64,000 bases of DNA, taken from contig JANWLE010000063.1 of assembly GCA_025451035.1 (NCBI GenBank), positions 1-64,000 of the forward strand. The letters are read 5' to 3'. Positions 43,527 through 52,693 of the stretch are shown in pieces. A program made the position numbers and the translations under genes. Within the stretch, counting starts at the first letter, position 1; every line of letters starts with the position of its first letter. The notes beneath the pieces were generated by a model. The model saw only the letters and a list, made by a program, of their open reading frames with translations, was not told the origin of the DNA and did no database searches. The stretch comes from Solirubrobacteraceae bacterium. Its GTDB lineage: Bacteria; Actinomycetota; Thermoleophilia; Solirubrobacterales; Solirubrobacteraceae.

Positions 43527-43973
43527 CTAACGGTCAGGCAGCGACGGTGGCTCGCGATGGGCTTCCAGCAGCAAGGTGACCGGCCCGTCTGCCTGCAGGT
43601 CGATGCGCATGTGTGCGCCGAACCGCCCCCGCTTGGCGCCCGTGCGCGTGCAGAAGCGCTCATACAGCGGCTCGGCTCGATCGGGCCTGGCCGCGTCTGT
43701 GAAGTTGGGGCGGTTGCCCTGTCGCGTGTCGGCATAGAGCGTGAACTGGCTGACGCACAGGATCTCGCGCTCAGACAGAGGCTCGTTCATCCGTCCTTGC
43801 GGGTCGGGGAAGACGCGCAGCGCCAGTACCTTCTCGGCGAGCCGGTCGGCCACGGACTCGTCGTCCTCGTGCGTGATCCCCAGCAGAACCGCAAGTCCTG
43901 GCCCGATCGACGCGATCGCAGCCCCGTCGACGCTCACGGATGCGCCGCATACCCGTTGCACCAGAGCCCGCAT
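43527..43973 (-). CDS. dtd: D-aminoacyl-tRNA deacylase
   Basis: 148 residues. Removes D-amino acids and glycine mischarged on tRNA. MRALVQRVCGASVSVDG is the N terminus, SQFTLYADTRQGNRPNF carries the active-site SQFTL motif, and the cross-subunit loop is present as GPVTLLLE instead of the usual GPVT(I/L)xL. The ATG overlaps the AEC transporter's stop by 1 bp. Confidence 0.95.
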   Translation of the reverse strand: MRALVQRVCGASVSVDGAAIASIGPGLAVLLGITHEDDESVADRLAEKVLALRVFPDPQGRMNEPLSEREILCVSQFTLYADTRQGNRPNFTDAARPDRAEPLYERFCTRTGAKRGRFGAHMRIDLQADGPVTLLLEAHREPPSLPDR

Positions 43974-44890
43974 CAGAGCAGGATCATCGCAGGGATCGTG
44001 ACCACCACGGCGACGACGGTGCTCCACGCGATCGTCGTTGAGGCCAGGCGCAGGTCAAGCCCGTAGGTGTGGGCGATGATGAGCGTGTTGATCCCGCTGG
44101 GCATCGCGGCCTGCAGCAGGTAGGCGCGCGGCAGGTGCACCGCCAGCGAGCAGACGCCGATGATCGCGGGCAGGAGCGCCATGCGCAGGGCGACGGCGGA
44201 CGCCAGCGGCGCGCGCTGCTCCGGCGCGAGCCGCAGAAGGCCGTGTTCGGCGGCGCTTGCGAGGTTGACGCCCAGCACATAGAAACCGAGCACGAGCAGC
44301 CCGTAAACGACCACGTGCGCGGCTTGCACGAGCACCTCGGGTGCGAGCGTCTGTGGGGCCAGCAGCCCGCCGACCACCGCCAGCAGCGGTGGGTTTCGCA
44401 GCAAGAACGCGCGGCCCCGCTCGCGTGCCGTGGCACCCACGCGCGTGCCGAACGCGGCCCCCAGTCCGAAGCCGGCGAACAGCAGCATCGGCCCGCCCAC
44501 CAGCGTGTCGTAGGCGACGGCGGCGGGTAGCTGGCCGGAGCCGAGCAGCGAGCTCGACAGCGGCAACCCCAGATAGGCGGTGTTGGCGATGATGACCGTG
44601 CAGACGAGCGTCGCCGCCGAGGCGGCGGGCAGGCCAAAGCCGCGGCGCGCGACCAGCCACGCGCTCGAGCCCGCTATCGCCATGGCGAGATAGGCCAGAC
44701 CGATCCCAACGCCCACGCCGCTCGTCATGTGCAGCCGTGCGATGTTGAAGAACGACTCGAACGGGACGAGCACGAATAGCATCAGCGTGAGGATCACCCC
44801 GCTGGCCCGGCGCGAGGCGTCTCCCGCCCAGTGCTCGCTCGCTACCCCTGTCGCTGTGCAGGCGATGATCGCGCTGACGATGAGGATCAT
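43973..44890 (-). CDS. AEC-family transporter (auxin efflux carrier-like)
   Basis: 305 residues with 10 predicted membrane helices in two halves. Features include FESFFNIARLHM early, IANTAYLGLPLSSSLLG near the middle crossover and AAMPSGINTLIIAHTYGLD near the end, all typical of AEC carriers (MdcF/YwkB group). Likely exports organic acids such as malonate or auxin-like compounds. ATG at 44890 overlaps the GalT-like stop by 4 bp. Confidence 0.88.
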   Translation of the reverse strand: MILIVSAIIACTATGVASEHWAGDASRRASGVILTLMLFVLVPFESFFNIARLHMTSGVGVGIGLAYLAMAIAGSSAWLVARRGFGLPAASAATLVCTVIIANTAYLGLPLSSSLLGSGQLPAAVAYDTLVGGPMLLFAGFGLGAAFGTRVGATARERGRAFLLRNPPLLAVVGGLLAPQTLAPEVLVQAAHVVVYGLLVLGFYVLGVNLASAAEHGLLRLAPEQRAPLASAVALRMALLPAIIGVCSLAVHLPRAYLLQAAMPSGINTLIIAHTYGLDLRLASTTIAWSTVVAVVVTIPAMILL

Positions 44891-45867
44891 GCCTGGCGCA
44901 GCAGCGCCGCGGCGTGCTCGGGTGCGACGATGTTCAGGCTCACCCCGGTGGACAGCTCGAGGCCCGCCAGATGCGTCAGTCGGGGCAGCACGTCGATGCG
45001 CCAACAGAAGTGTTCTGCGCCGCGCGGCGCAGTGCGTACCCACAGATTCAGCGGTGGGCTGGAACCCAGATGGCGGGCGAGGCGACACAGGCCGTCGTGC
45101 AGTAGGGCCGCGCCGGTCGGACCGTCATCCTCGAATCGCGCGCGCGGCGCCCGGGGCACGAGCATCAGCTGGAAGGGGAGCCGCGACGCGTACGGCGCTA
45201 GCAGCACCGCCTCGTCGTCGATCGCGACGATCCGCTCGCCGAGGCGGACCTCTTCGGCGACGAGCTCCTCGAGCAGGTTCTGTCCCATTGTGCGGTTGGC
45301 GTGGGCGGCGAAGCGCTCACGCTCGCGCGCGACATCGGCGGGCACGAAGCCGAGCCCATACAGCTGGGCGTGCGTGTGCGGCAGCGACGCGCCGGCCTCG
45401 CGTCGCTCGTTGACGATCAGCTGGACGTACGCGCACTCGTTGTGAGAGCGCATCCGTGAGCGCCACACATCAGCCGCGCAGATAACCTGCTCGGCTGGCA
45501 GCTCGGCCAGCGAGAGTACGGGCTGCGGCCCGTTGATGATCACCTCGTGCGCCCCGCGCGCAGCGAGCGCGCTGAAAAGCTCGGGGCGCGCCTGCGGCTC
45601 GGGTGTCGCGCCGTCCGGTTCGAGCGCCGGGTAGAGGTTGGGCACCACGCGCACCCGCCACCCCGGCGTGTCGCGCTCGCCCGAGGCCTCCCTGAGCGCG
45701 TACAGCTCCGGTGGCGTGCGGTTCTCGTGCCCCTCGGCGAACGGGTCGCGCTCGCGGTCGATCGGCTCGGGCGGCTGGCAGGTGGGCTCCCCGCCAGGGC
45801 GGCGGGAGCGCTCGCCGGCGACGATCGTCTTGAGCCCGCTCAGCGGGTCGAGGCGAATTTCAGGCAC
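44887..45867 (-). CDS. galactose-1-phosphate uridylyltransferase-like protein (HIT superfamily)
   Basis: 326 residues. EIRLDPLSGLKTIVAGERSRRP resembles the GalT N terminus, VRVVPNLYPAL matches its VxPNKYPAL block, and the active-site segment is ASLPHTHAQLYGLGFVP, where HTHAQ replaces the usual HPHGQ/HPHSQ. The central His is kept but the second residue pattern differs, so nucleotide or sugar preference may differ (GalT, ADP-glucose phosphorylase or related). It follows the TlpA-like gene by 3 bp. Confidence 0.8.
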   Translation of the reverse strand: MPEIRLDPLSGLKTIVAGERSRRPGGEPTCQPPEPIDRERDPFAEGHENRTPPELYALREASGERDTPGWRVRVVPNLYPALEPDGATPEPQARPELFSALAARGAHEVIINGPQPVLSLAELPAEQVICAADVWRSRMRSHNECAYVQLIVNERREAGASLPHTHAQLYGLGFVPADVARERERFAAHANRTMGQNLLEELVAEEVRLGERIVAIDDEAVLLAPYASRLPFQLMLVPRAPRARFEDDGPTGAALLHDGLCRLARHLGSSPPLNLWVRTAPRGAEHFCWRIDVLPRLTHLAGLELSTGVSLNIVAPEHAAALLRQA

Positions 45868-45870
45868 GAG

Positions 45871-46467
45871 TCACTTATCGAGCGCGTAGCGCTCTACATC
45901 GGATTCGAGTTTGGCCAGGTTTGGGTAGGGCCCCTGACGGATGTATTGACGCCCCGCGTGGTCGTAGAAGACGGTCACCGGCATGAAGGAGGAGCCGGTG
46001 ATGGCTTCGCCCAGCGTCCCGCTCGCATCGTAATAGCTTGGATAGCTCACCGGGAAGGAGTGTAGGAAGGCCAGCGCGCTCGAGCGCGAGGGGTCGTTTG
46101 AGTCGATGCCGATGAACGCCACCCGGCGGCCGAGGCTAACCGACACGTGCTGGAAGGAGCCGAACTCCGAGCGGCAGGGAGCGCACCACGAGGCCCACTT
46201 GTTGATGACTATCGGCATGCCTCGCAGCGATCGCAGACGCTCGTGCAGCGCCGTGCCGCCACCGTTCAACAGCTCGTCTGCTTGGGCGTGCAGGCGCGCA
46301 AGCGCCGGCGGCGAGCCGGCTAGGCGAGCACTCATCTGCGCGGGCGTCAGATATGACGGTGCGGTCGTGGCCGGCGGGCGGGAGTCAGCCAACTGTAGCG
46401 CCCCGATCGTGACGAGCACGAGGAGCGCAAGCCCGCCGAGTGCGGTGAACAGTCGCTTTGGTGTCAT
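45871..46467 (-). CDS. TlpA/ResA-like membrane-anchored thioredoxin
   Basis: 198 residues. A signal anchor (about 6-27) leads to a thioredoxin domain with WASWCAPCRSEFGSF as the CxxC active site and a cis-Pro in SSFMPVTVFYD. Such proteins reduce apocytochrome c thiols or protect against oxidation outside the membrane, which would fit the ccm genes at 55-57 kb, but linkage is inference. It heads the minus-strand set GalT-like, AEC, dtd, orf213. Confidence 0.88.
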   Translation of the reverse strand: MTPKRLFTALGGLALLVLVTIGALQLADSRPPATTAPSYLTPAQMSARLAGSPPALARLHAQADELLNGGGTALHERLRSLRGMPIVINKWASWCAPCRSEFGSFQHVSVSLGRRVAFIGIDSNDPSRSSALAFLHSFPVSYPSYYDASGTLGEAITGSSFMPVTVFYDHAGRQYIRQGPYPNLAKLESDVERYALDK

Positions 46468-46657
46468 CGCTGCAATGGGTGGTGGTTCTCGGGCTGTGTG
46501 GCGGGCGCTTCACCGTCGCCTCAACCTGCTATATCTTGAGCTACATCAAACCGGGTTGCTCTAGCACCCGGCATTTCACCGGTCGAGATACCGGGTTCTC
46601 CGCCGAGTCGCGCCAGATCGATTTGGGTCGCGACACTGTCTCGAGTCGAAAGCCTTT
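46468..46657. promoter_or_regulatory. divergent intergenic region with ACCGGGTT repeats
   Basis: 190 bp between the TlpA-like and helicase genes. ACCGGGTT occurs at 46550-46557 and 46590-46597, exactly 40 bp apart, with an inverted ACCCGG at 46566-46571 and ACCGGT at 46578-46583 between. CCGGGT-9nt-ACCCGG forms a short stem. This looks like a possible operator. Confidence 0.4.
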
Positions 46658-49600
46658 ATGGCCGAGCCTACTTCAGTGGCCGTCGCGGCCGCGCCTCTTC
46701 CGAATACCGCCGAAATTGAGCGCGCGGAGAAGTTCGTGCGCGAGCGCTTCGTGCACGAGGGCGAAGACCCGCAGCTCGCGTTGGCTCCTGGCTCCCCTCG
46801 CAGGCGGGCATTGGATCGCGCTTTGGCCGAGATTGCCGAGGGCGCGAAGCACCCGTCGACGGCCTGGCGGCGTGAGTTCTCGCTGCTGTTGGGGCTCGAG
46901 CGGCTGCTCTCCGACGACGAGCCGAAGCTCGCCGACGGCACCGTTCTATCCGCCCACCAGGTCGATGCGCTGTCGGGGACGTTGACGGCGCTGCTGGCTG
47001 AGTCGCAGCGAACGGCCGAGAACGGGAATGGCAGGCGCAGCGCCGCGGCGGCCTCGCCCGAGCTGCTGGCTTCCGCGGCGATCCTCGGCCACGACGATGA
47101 GCAGCCTACAGTCGCGGCCGAGCAGGAGAACGGCCATGGCTCCGTCGCAGAGGAGGTCCTCGACGAGGAGGAGGACGAGCTCCCCGACGAGGACGATGAG
47201 GACGAGGAGGATCTAGGGCCCGTGGCACGCGCCGCGCCCGATGAGGACGATGAGGACGATGAGGACGATGAGGAGCTCATCGAGGAGCTCGAGGAGGAGC
47301 CGGAGGAGCCCGAGCTCGAGGAGGAATCGGAGGAGGAGCCGCGCGACTGGGTGGACGAGGAGGACGAAGAGTCGCTCGCCGAGCAACCGGAGGACCCCAA
47401 TGCCGCCAAGCGCTTCTGGTTTGAGCATGCGACGGGCGCTGGCAAGACCGTCGCCGCCCTCGGTTTCGTCGAGGCGTCCCGTACCGGCGGGATTTTGATC
47501 CTCACCCACCGACGCAACCTCGTCGACCAGTTCCTCAGCGAGCTGCAGATGCGCGGCTACCGCAGTCGCATCAGCCGTCCGCTGCTGAAGGGCGAGGACT
47601 CCGTCAAGGGCCCTGTCACGGTCGAGACCTACCAGTGGTTCGTGCGCAACTCCGGCAAGATCTCGAGCGCCTACACGATCGTGATTTGTGATGAGGCCCA
47701 CACGGCGCTGGGTGAGAAGACAAGCGCCACGATCCGAGCCTGGACCGGCCCGATCTTCATCGGCATGACCGCCACCGGCGCGCTGATCGCACGCCACGTG
47801 ACCGACCTCTTCCCGACCCAGACCTCGCGCTTCGATCTCGCGCAAGCGGCGCGCCGCGGGGTGATCTCGCCGCTGCGGTGCGTGCGCATCCCTCCCGGCC
47901 CGGGCGTGCGCACGATCGCGAAGGTGCCGTTGCGCCGCGGCGAGGTCGACACCGAGTTCGACCAGGAGATGCTCGCCGAACTGCTCGACCAGCATCCCTT
48001 CAATCACGCTGTGGCCGACCTCTACAAGGTCCGTTTCAACGGCGTGCCCGGGGTCGTCTATGCGGCCGGCGTGCGCCACGCCTACAACCTGGAGGAGGCG
48101 TTCGTCGCCGCTGGGCTGAAGGCCAAGGCAGTCTCGGGTGAGACGCCCAAGCGTAAGCTCGCCGAGATCCTGGCGCGTTACGAGCGTGGTGAGATCGACG
48201 TGCTGATCAACGCGCAGCTCTTGGCGGAGGGCTGGAACAGCCCGCGCGCCACCGTCTGCGTGCATCTAGCGCCGACCGCCTCCAAGCGTATCTACCAGCA
48301 GCGTGTGGGGCGCGTGACACGCCGTCACCCCGGCAAGGAGGCGGGACTCGTCGTCGACTTCGTTCATCCCGCGACCAAGCACGACGACCCCGTCGTCACG
48401 CTGCACTCGCTGCTCGACCGCGACGTCTACCGTGGTGGCGCGATCGTGGTCGGGCCCGTCCGCCGCGGGCGTGGGCGCCGCGTGCGCGTGGAGCGCCGCG
48501 TGCTCCCGGTATGCGCCGAGGAGGAGCGCCGCTTTCAGGTGTTCGAGCGTGAGCTTTGGCGCATCGCGGTCGAGCATCTCGACTACGGCGAGCAACACGT
48601 GTGGGCCGCTCTGGCCGGTGCCCGCGTGACCACCACGGGTTGGCGCCGAGCGCGTGCGATGCTGCACTTCGACCGCACCGGCGAGCTGAAGGCGCGTTTT
48701 TTGATCACCGCCGTGCAGCGCAACAAGAGTTCGCAGCTGCGTCTGCGAGCGCTGGCGGACATAGCCGCGCTGCGCGACGCGGATACCTTCGACACCGCCA
48801 TCGACATCGTAGGTGGCTGGTCGCGCGATGAGCGCCGCGAAGCGGCGAAGATCCTCCTGCACGCCCTGGTCGATCGCCGTATCGGCCGGCGTGACCAGGC
48901 GACCGCGTGGATCTGGCGGCTGGCTGAGTACACGCGCGAGACCCACGAGGAATACGCCGTGCAGCGCTGGCCGGAGACCAAGCGCCTGCTCGGATTGCTG
49001 GTGAACTCGGCTGGCGCAGCGCACGCGCGCAACGCGCGCCGGCTGATCCACGCCGCCCGCAAGCAGGATCGCCGTCTCGCCGCCGCGCTGCTCGCCGCCG
49101 CGCTGGCACACACACCGGAGGCCGAGGAGGCGTTGCGCGGGGCGCGCACCCGGATGGCGCGCAAGCCTCAGGCGCTGGCTCGCGAACTGCTGCGCAACTT
49201 CCCCAGACGGCGCGCAAAGGGCTCGCGGCGCAAGCGCAAGGCAAAGGGCCTCGAAGGCGCCAGGGTCGATGAGACGCTGATCGGAGCGCCGCCAGCTGAC
49301 GTCGGCGACGCTCCCGCCGAGCCGGCGGAGCAAGTCACTGCCGTGGAGGGGCGGGCGCCTCAGGGCGAGCGAGTCGGCGAGGAGCCATCCGAGGCGCAGG
49401 CTGGCACCAGCTCGCCCGCGGCGGCAAAGCCCGCCAGGAAGCGTTCGCCGGCGAAAAGGACCGCCGCCAAGCGGGGGACAGCCAAGAAGGACGCGCAGGA
49501 GTCCCCGGAGAACAAGCCGCGGGCAAAGAGGTCGCGTAGAAAGAGCGCCGCCGAGGCGTCGCAGCCCTCTGATGGGGTGCTCGCGGAAGCGCTTTCGAGC

Positions 49601-49693
49601 GGGCCGCAGGAGCAGGGGCCCGAGCTAGCTCCCGGCAGCGGGATCGCACTCGAGCGCAGCGTCACCGACGCGCTCGATCACGCCGCCGAGTAG
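46658..49693 (+). CDS. DEAH-box SF2 helicase with acidic insert and histone-like tail
   Basis: 1011 residues. Helicase motifs are in order: I HATGAGKT (257-264), II CDEAH (344-348), III MTATG (370-374), and VI QQRVGRVTRR (547-556); LAEGWNSP marks motif V. No typical Q-motif/LRPYQ segment precedes motif I; that place is taken by an about 90-residue Asp/Glu tract (165-255). After the core is a helical domain (about 650-830), then a tail of about 170 residues with PARKRSPAKRTAAKRGTAKK, resembling histone H1/HupB tails. No nuclease domain is seen. The substrate could be DNA or RNA. It overlaps birA's end by 16 bp, convergent. Confidence 0.85.
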   Translation: MAEPTSVAVAAAPLPNTAEIERAEKFVRERFVHEGEDPQLALAPGSPRRRALDRALAEIAEGAKHPSTAWRREFSLLLGLERLLSDDEPKLADGTVLSAHQVDALSGTLTALLAESQRTAENGNGRRSAAAASPELLASAAILGHDDEQPTVAAEQENGHGSVAEEVLDEEEDELPDEDDEDEEDLGPVARAAPDEDDEDDEDDEELIEELEEEPEEPELEEESEEEPRDWVDEEDEESLAEQPEDPNAAKRFWFEHATGAGKTVAALGFVEASRTGGILILTHRRNLVDQFLSELQMRGYRSRISRPLLKGEDSVKGPVTVETYQWFVRNSGKISSAYTIVICDEAHTALGEKTSATIRAWTGPIFIGMTATGALIARHVTDLFPTQTSRFDLAQAARRGVISPLRCVRIPPGPGVRTIAKVPLRRGEVDTEFDQEMLAELLDQHPFNHAVADLYKVRFNGVPGVVYAAGVRHAYNLEEAFVAAGLKAKAVSGETPKRKLAEILARYERGEIDVLINAQLLAEGWNSPRATVCVHLAPTASKRIYQQRVGRVTRRHPGKEAGLVVDFVHPATKHDDPVVTLHSLLDRDVYRGGAIVVGPVRRGRGRRVRVERRVLPVCAEEERRFQVFERELWRIAVEHLDYGEQHVWAALAGARVTTTGWRRARAMLHFDRTGELKARFLITAVQRNKSSQLRLRALADIAALRDADTFDTAIDIVGGWSRDERREAAKILLHALVDRRIGRRDQATAWIWRLAEYTRETHEEYAVQRWPETKRLLGLLVNSAGAAHARNARRLIHAARKQDRRLAAALLAAALAHTPEAEEALRGARTRMARKPQALARELLRNFPRRRAKGSRRKRKAKGLEGARVDETLIGAPPADVGDAPAEPAEQVTAVEGRAPQGERVGEEPSEAQAGTSSPAAAKPARKRSPAKRTAAKRGTAKKDAQESPENKPRAKRSRRKSAAEASQPSDGVLAEALSSGPQEQGPELAPGSGIALERSVTDALDHAAE
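47240..47275 (+). repeat. 9-bp coding tandem repeat (GATGAGGAC)
   Basis: Almost four perfect copies in frame, encoding repeated Asp-Glu-Asp within the helicase's acidic tract. Copy-number change by slippage would alter tract length without shifting the frame. Confidence 0.85.
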
Positions 49694-50385
49694 CCCTCCA
49701 GAAGATGTACCTCGCCCGCATCTAGCGTGCTGCGCGTCCCGTCCGAGCGTCTGACGATCAGCCGCCCGGTGCCGTCGATGCCCTCGCCGCGACCCTGTCC
49801 CGCGGCCCAGGAGACTTCCCGGCCCCGCAGCGCGTCGCGCTCGCGCCAGTCAGCGAGGATCGTCTCGGAGGGCTGTCGCAGTCGCCGTTCGAGCTCTAGG
49901 AGCAGGCGTTTCAGCGTCGGCTCGATCTGGTCGGTGGTCAGGCCTAGCGTGGCGGCGCGCTCATGCAGCTCGCCCGGCAGCTGATCGAGGCGGACTGCCA
50001 CGTTGACGCCGACGCCGAGCACCGCCCACCCATCCTGAGGGCGGTTTTCGGCGAGTATCCCCGCCAGCTTCAGGAGGCTTGAGCCGCGGCTGACCACGAC
50101 GTCGTTGGGCCACTTTATGAGCGCCTGCGCGCCCGCCGTGTCGCACACTGCCACCGCGGCGATGAGCGGCAGCAGCATCGGCGCGTCGCGTATTACGACA
50201 CTCATCAGCAGCGAGCGGCCGGGCGGCGCGGACCAGCTGCGGCCCTGCCGTCCCCGTCCAGCGGTCTGCTCGCCGGCGGTGACAAGCGTGCCATGCGGAG
50301 CGCCCGCGAGCGCCAGTGCTCGTGCACGGTCGTTGGTGGAGTCGGTCACACGCAGGTGTACCCGCGGGTGCCCGAGGACGCTCAC
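49678..50385 (-). CDS. birA: biotin--[acetyl-CoA-carboxylase] ligase, class I
   Basis: 235 residues. Attaches biotin to carboxylase carrier domains. GRGRQGRSWSAPPGRSLLMS is the biotinyl-AMP site, IKWPNDVVV with a catalytic Lys region follows, and LAGILAE and VGVNVAV are present. No N-terminal winged helix, so it is not a DNA-binding repressor. GTG start overlaps the SAM hydrolase stop by 4 bp; it ends the long minus-strand run. Confidence 0.94.
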   Translation of the reverse strand: MSVLGHPRVHLRVTDSTNDRARALALAGAPHGTLVTAGEQTAGRGRQGRSWSAPPGRSLLMSVVIRDAPMLLPLIAAVAVCDTAGAQALIKWPNDVVVSRGSSLLKLAGILAENRPQDGWAVLGVGVNVAVRLDQLPGELHERAATLGLTTDQIEPTLKRLLLELERRLRQPSETILADWRERDALRGREVSWAAGQGRGEGIDGTGRLIVRRSDGTRSTLDAGEVHLLEGYSAA

Positions 50386-51203
50386 CGCGAGCTCACGATC
50401 AGCTCCGCGTCGCGGCCCACCCCGAGCGTCTCGGCGGCTGAGCCGCGATTGACGGCCAGGGCCGCCATCTGCTGAGCATCCTCGTAGAGCAACAGCTCAC
50501 CCGCGGCGACGTCGGCGAAGGTGCGGGCGTAACGGGCGGTGTAGGCGCCCGGACCGCAGGTGATGACGAGCTGCTCACCGAGCCGCAAGCCGATCTGCGC
50601 CAGCTGCTCGTGCGTGGCGTCGAGGATCAGGTTGCCGAAGTGGTCGCAGTAGAGCACGTGTGTGCATAGCTGCCGCTGCTCTACCCGCGCATGCGGCAGC
50701 TCCAGGCCGCGGAGGTCCTCTAGCGGTAGGGGCTCGCCGACTTGGGCGAGCGGCACGCCTGACGCCAGCGCGCCGGCGACCGGGGCGAAGATGTCACGCC
50801 CGTGGAAACTCGAGGACACCGGCTCGAGCCGCTCGGGGGAGCGGCCGATGTCGACCGCCTCGACCACGCCGCCAAAGGTCTCGGCGGCGGGTGCCAGCAG
50901 GCCGTTATCAGGGCCGACCAGCAGGCGCTCTTCTTGCGCGACGCGCAGCGCGACGGCGCGGCGCGCATGCTCACCGCGCGCGCCGACGCCGGGGTCCACG
51001 ACGGCGAGGTGCACGCCGCTCGGCATGTAGCTCAGCGCGCTGCGTAGCGCCAGCGCGCCGAAGCGGATGTCGTGGCGGGCGATCCCGTGGGTGATGTCGA
51101 TCACGCGCGCCTGCGGGCATCGGCGGGCGATGACGCCGCGACAGACCCCGACGAACTCGTCACGGTAGCCGTAGTCGGAGAGAAAGGTGACGAGCGGGCC
51201 CAT
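50382..51203 (-). CDS. SAM hydroxide adenosyltransferase (DUF62 family)
   Basis: 273 residues of the fluorinase-like DUF62 family, which splits S-adenosylmethionine to adenosine and methionine using hydroxide. LVTFLSDYGYRDEFVGVCRG, VVDPGVGARGEHARR and SFHGRDIFAPVA contain the Asp-Arg-His triad regions. The second, SH3-like domain follows (about 180-270). It lacks evidence of a halide site. It abuts cobA-hemD (1 bp overlap), a gene that consumes SAM. Physiological role of the family is unclear. Confidence 0.9.
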   Translation of the reverse strand: MGPLVTFLSDYGYRDEFVGVCRGVIARRCPQARVIDITHGIARHDIRFGALALRSALSYMPSGVHLAVVDPGVGARGEHARRAVALRVAQEERLLVGPDNGLLAPAAETFGGVVEAVDIGRSPERLEPVSSSFHGRDIFAPVAGALASGVPLAQVGEPLPLEDLRGLELPHARVEQRQLCTHVLYCDHFGNLILDATHEQLAQIGLRLGEQLVITCGPGAYTARYARTFADVAAGELLLYEDAQQMAALAVNRGSAAETLGVGRDAELIVSSR

Positions 51204-52693
51204 CAGTTTTCGGTGGCATCCGCGAGCAGGGCGGCGATCAAGCCGTCGATGTCGTGGGGCTCGGCCTCCAGCGTCGGCTCCAGTCCGTGCTCGCGCAGCG
51301 TCTGGCTGGTCGCCGGCCCGATCGAGACGAGCCGCGCGCTCTGCGATGGCGTGCCGTCAATCGCGCGCAGGAAATAGCGGACTGTCGAGGAGGAGGTGAA
51401 AGTGATGTAGTCGGCGCTGGCGGCCCGCGCAAGCAGCTCAGACGGTAGCGCCTGCGCGACCGTCTCATACAACCCGGCTACGTCCACCTCCACGCCGCGG
51501 TCGCGCAGAGCCTGTGGCAGCACTTCGCGGCCCTCGCGGGCCCGGACGACGAGCGCGCGCGTGACAGGCAGCTCACCGAGCGCGTCGACGAGCGACTCCG
51601 CTACGAACCGCTCCGGGATCAGGTCGGCTGTGACGCCGTGCTCGGCCAGCGCACGGGCGGTCCCCGGGCCGATCGCCGCCACGCGCGCTCCCGCGAGCGC
51701 ACGGGCGTCGCGGCCGCCGGCGGTGAGCGAAGCAAACAGCGCGGCAACCGCGTTGGGGCTCATCACGCAAACAAGGTCGTATCCGGATGGGTCGATCGGC
51801 TCATGCTCGACGGGACGCGTCTGGATCACCGGCGCCTCGATCACGTCGGCGCCTAGCTCTCGTAGGCGGCGGGCGAGCTCGCTGGCCTGCGCGCGCGAGC
51901 GGGTGACGGCGACGGTGCGTCCGTGTAGAGGTCGCTGCGTCAGCCAGTCGAGCTCCCGTGAGAGCGCGGCGACCGGCCCCACCACGACGATCGCCGGCGG
52001 GTGCACGTCGTGCTCGCGGGCGCGCTCGACGATGTCTGCGAGCGTACCCGTGAGCGTCCGCTGCGCGGGCATCGTGCCCTGTTCGATGATCGCCACAGGT
52101 TCAGTCGGGGCGCGCCCGAAGCTGCTCAGCCTGGAGGCGATCTCGGCGAGCTGGCGGACCCCCATGAAGAAGACGAGCGTCCCCGGGAAAGCCGCCAGCG
52201 CACGCCAGTCCAGCGGCGGCTCGCCGCCGCCAGGCTCACCGTGCCCGGTCACGAAAGCTACCGCCAGCGAGAGCCCGCGATGGGTGACGGGTATGCCCGC
52301 ATAGGCGGCCGCAGCGACGCCCGAGGTCACGCCGGGAACGACCTGGAACGGGATGCCGCCCGCGCGCAGCGCGAGCGCCTCCTCGCCTCCACGGCCGAAA
52401 ACGAACGGGTCGCCGCCCTTCAGCCGCACGACCATCTTGCCTTCGCCGGCGCGACGCACGAGCAAGCTGGCGATCTCCTCCTGGGGCATCGAGTGCGAGC
52501 CGGTCTGCTTGCCGACGAATATGAGCTCCGCGCCGGGCTTGGCGCTGGAGAGCGCCTCGGTGGGGATCAGCCGGTCATACAGGATCACGTCGGCGGACGC
52601 GAGGAGCTCGAGCGAGCGGGACGTCAGCAAACCGGGGTCGCCTGGACCGGCGCCGACGAGGTAGACGCAGCCAGCGTCCTCACGCCGGCTCAA
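51203..52693 (-). CDS. cobA-hemD: uroporphyrinogen-III C-methyltransferase/uroporphyrinogen-III synthase fusion
   Basis: 496 residues. The first half (about 1-250) is CobA/SUMT: VYLVGAGPGDPGLLT, VVRLKGGDPFVFGRGGEE and SGVAAAAYAGIPVTHR. The second half (about 260-496) is HemD: GRTVAVTRSRAQASELARRL and a later VSIGPATSQTLREHGL. It both closes hydroxymethylbilane to uroporphyrinogen III and methylates it to precorrin-2, the siroheme/B12 branch. The TTG start at 52693 lies in the hemC stop (TTGA). Confidence 0.94.
   Translation of the reverse strand: MSRREDAGCVYLVGAGPGDPGLLTSRSLELLASADVILYDRLIPTEALSSAKPGAELIFVGKQTGSHSMPQEEIASLLVRRAGEGKMVVRLKGGDPFVFGRGGEEALALRAGGIPFQVVPGVTSGVAAAAYAGIPVTHRGLSLAVAFVTGHGEPGGGEPPLDWRALAAFPGTLVFFMGVRQLAEIASRLSSFGRAPTEPVAIIEQGTMPAQRTLTGTLADIVERAREHDVHPPAIVVVGPVAALSRELDWLTQRPLHGRTVAVTRSRAQASELARRLRELGADVIEAPVIQTRPVEHEPIDPSGYDLVCVMSPNAVAALFASLTAGGRDARALAGARVAAIGPGTARALAEHGVTADLIPERFVAESLVDALGELPVTRALVVRAREGREVLPQALRDRGVEVDVAGLYETVAQALPSELLARAASADYITFTSSSTVRYFLRAIDGTPSQSARLVSIGPATSQTLREHGLEPTLEAEPHDIDGLIAALLADATEN

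Noticed and set aside
47160..47400. Repetitive GA-rich DNA that could look like a CRISPR-type or satellite array
   Set aside because: It is in frame within the helicase and simply encodes Asp/Glu; no spacers or regular repeats beyond the 9-bp unit.
46658..51203. Helicase region considered as a defence island
   Set aside because: Neighbours are birA, a SAM hydrolase and a TlpA-like protein; no nuclease, methylase, toxin or mobile gene is present.
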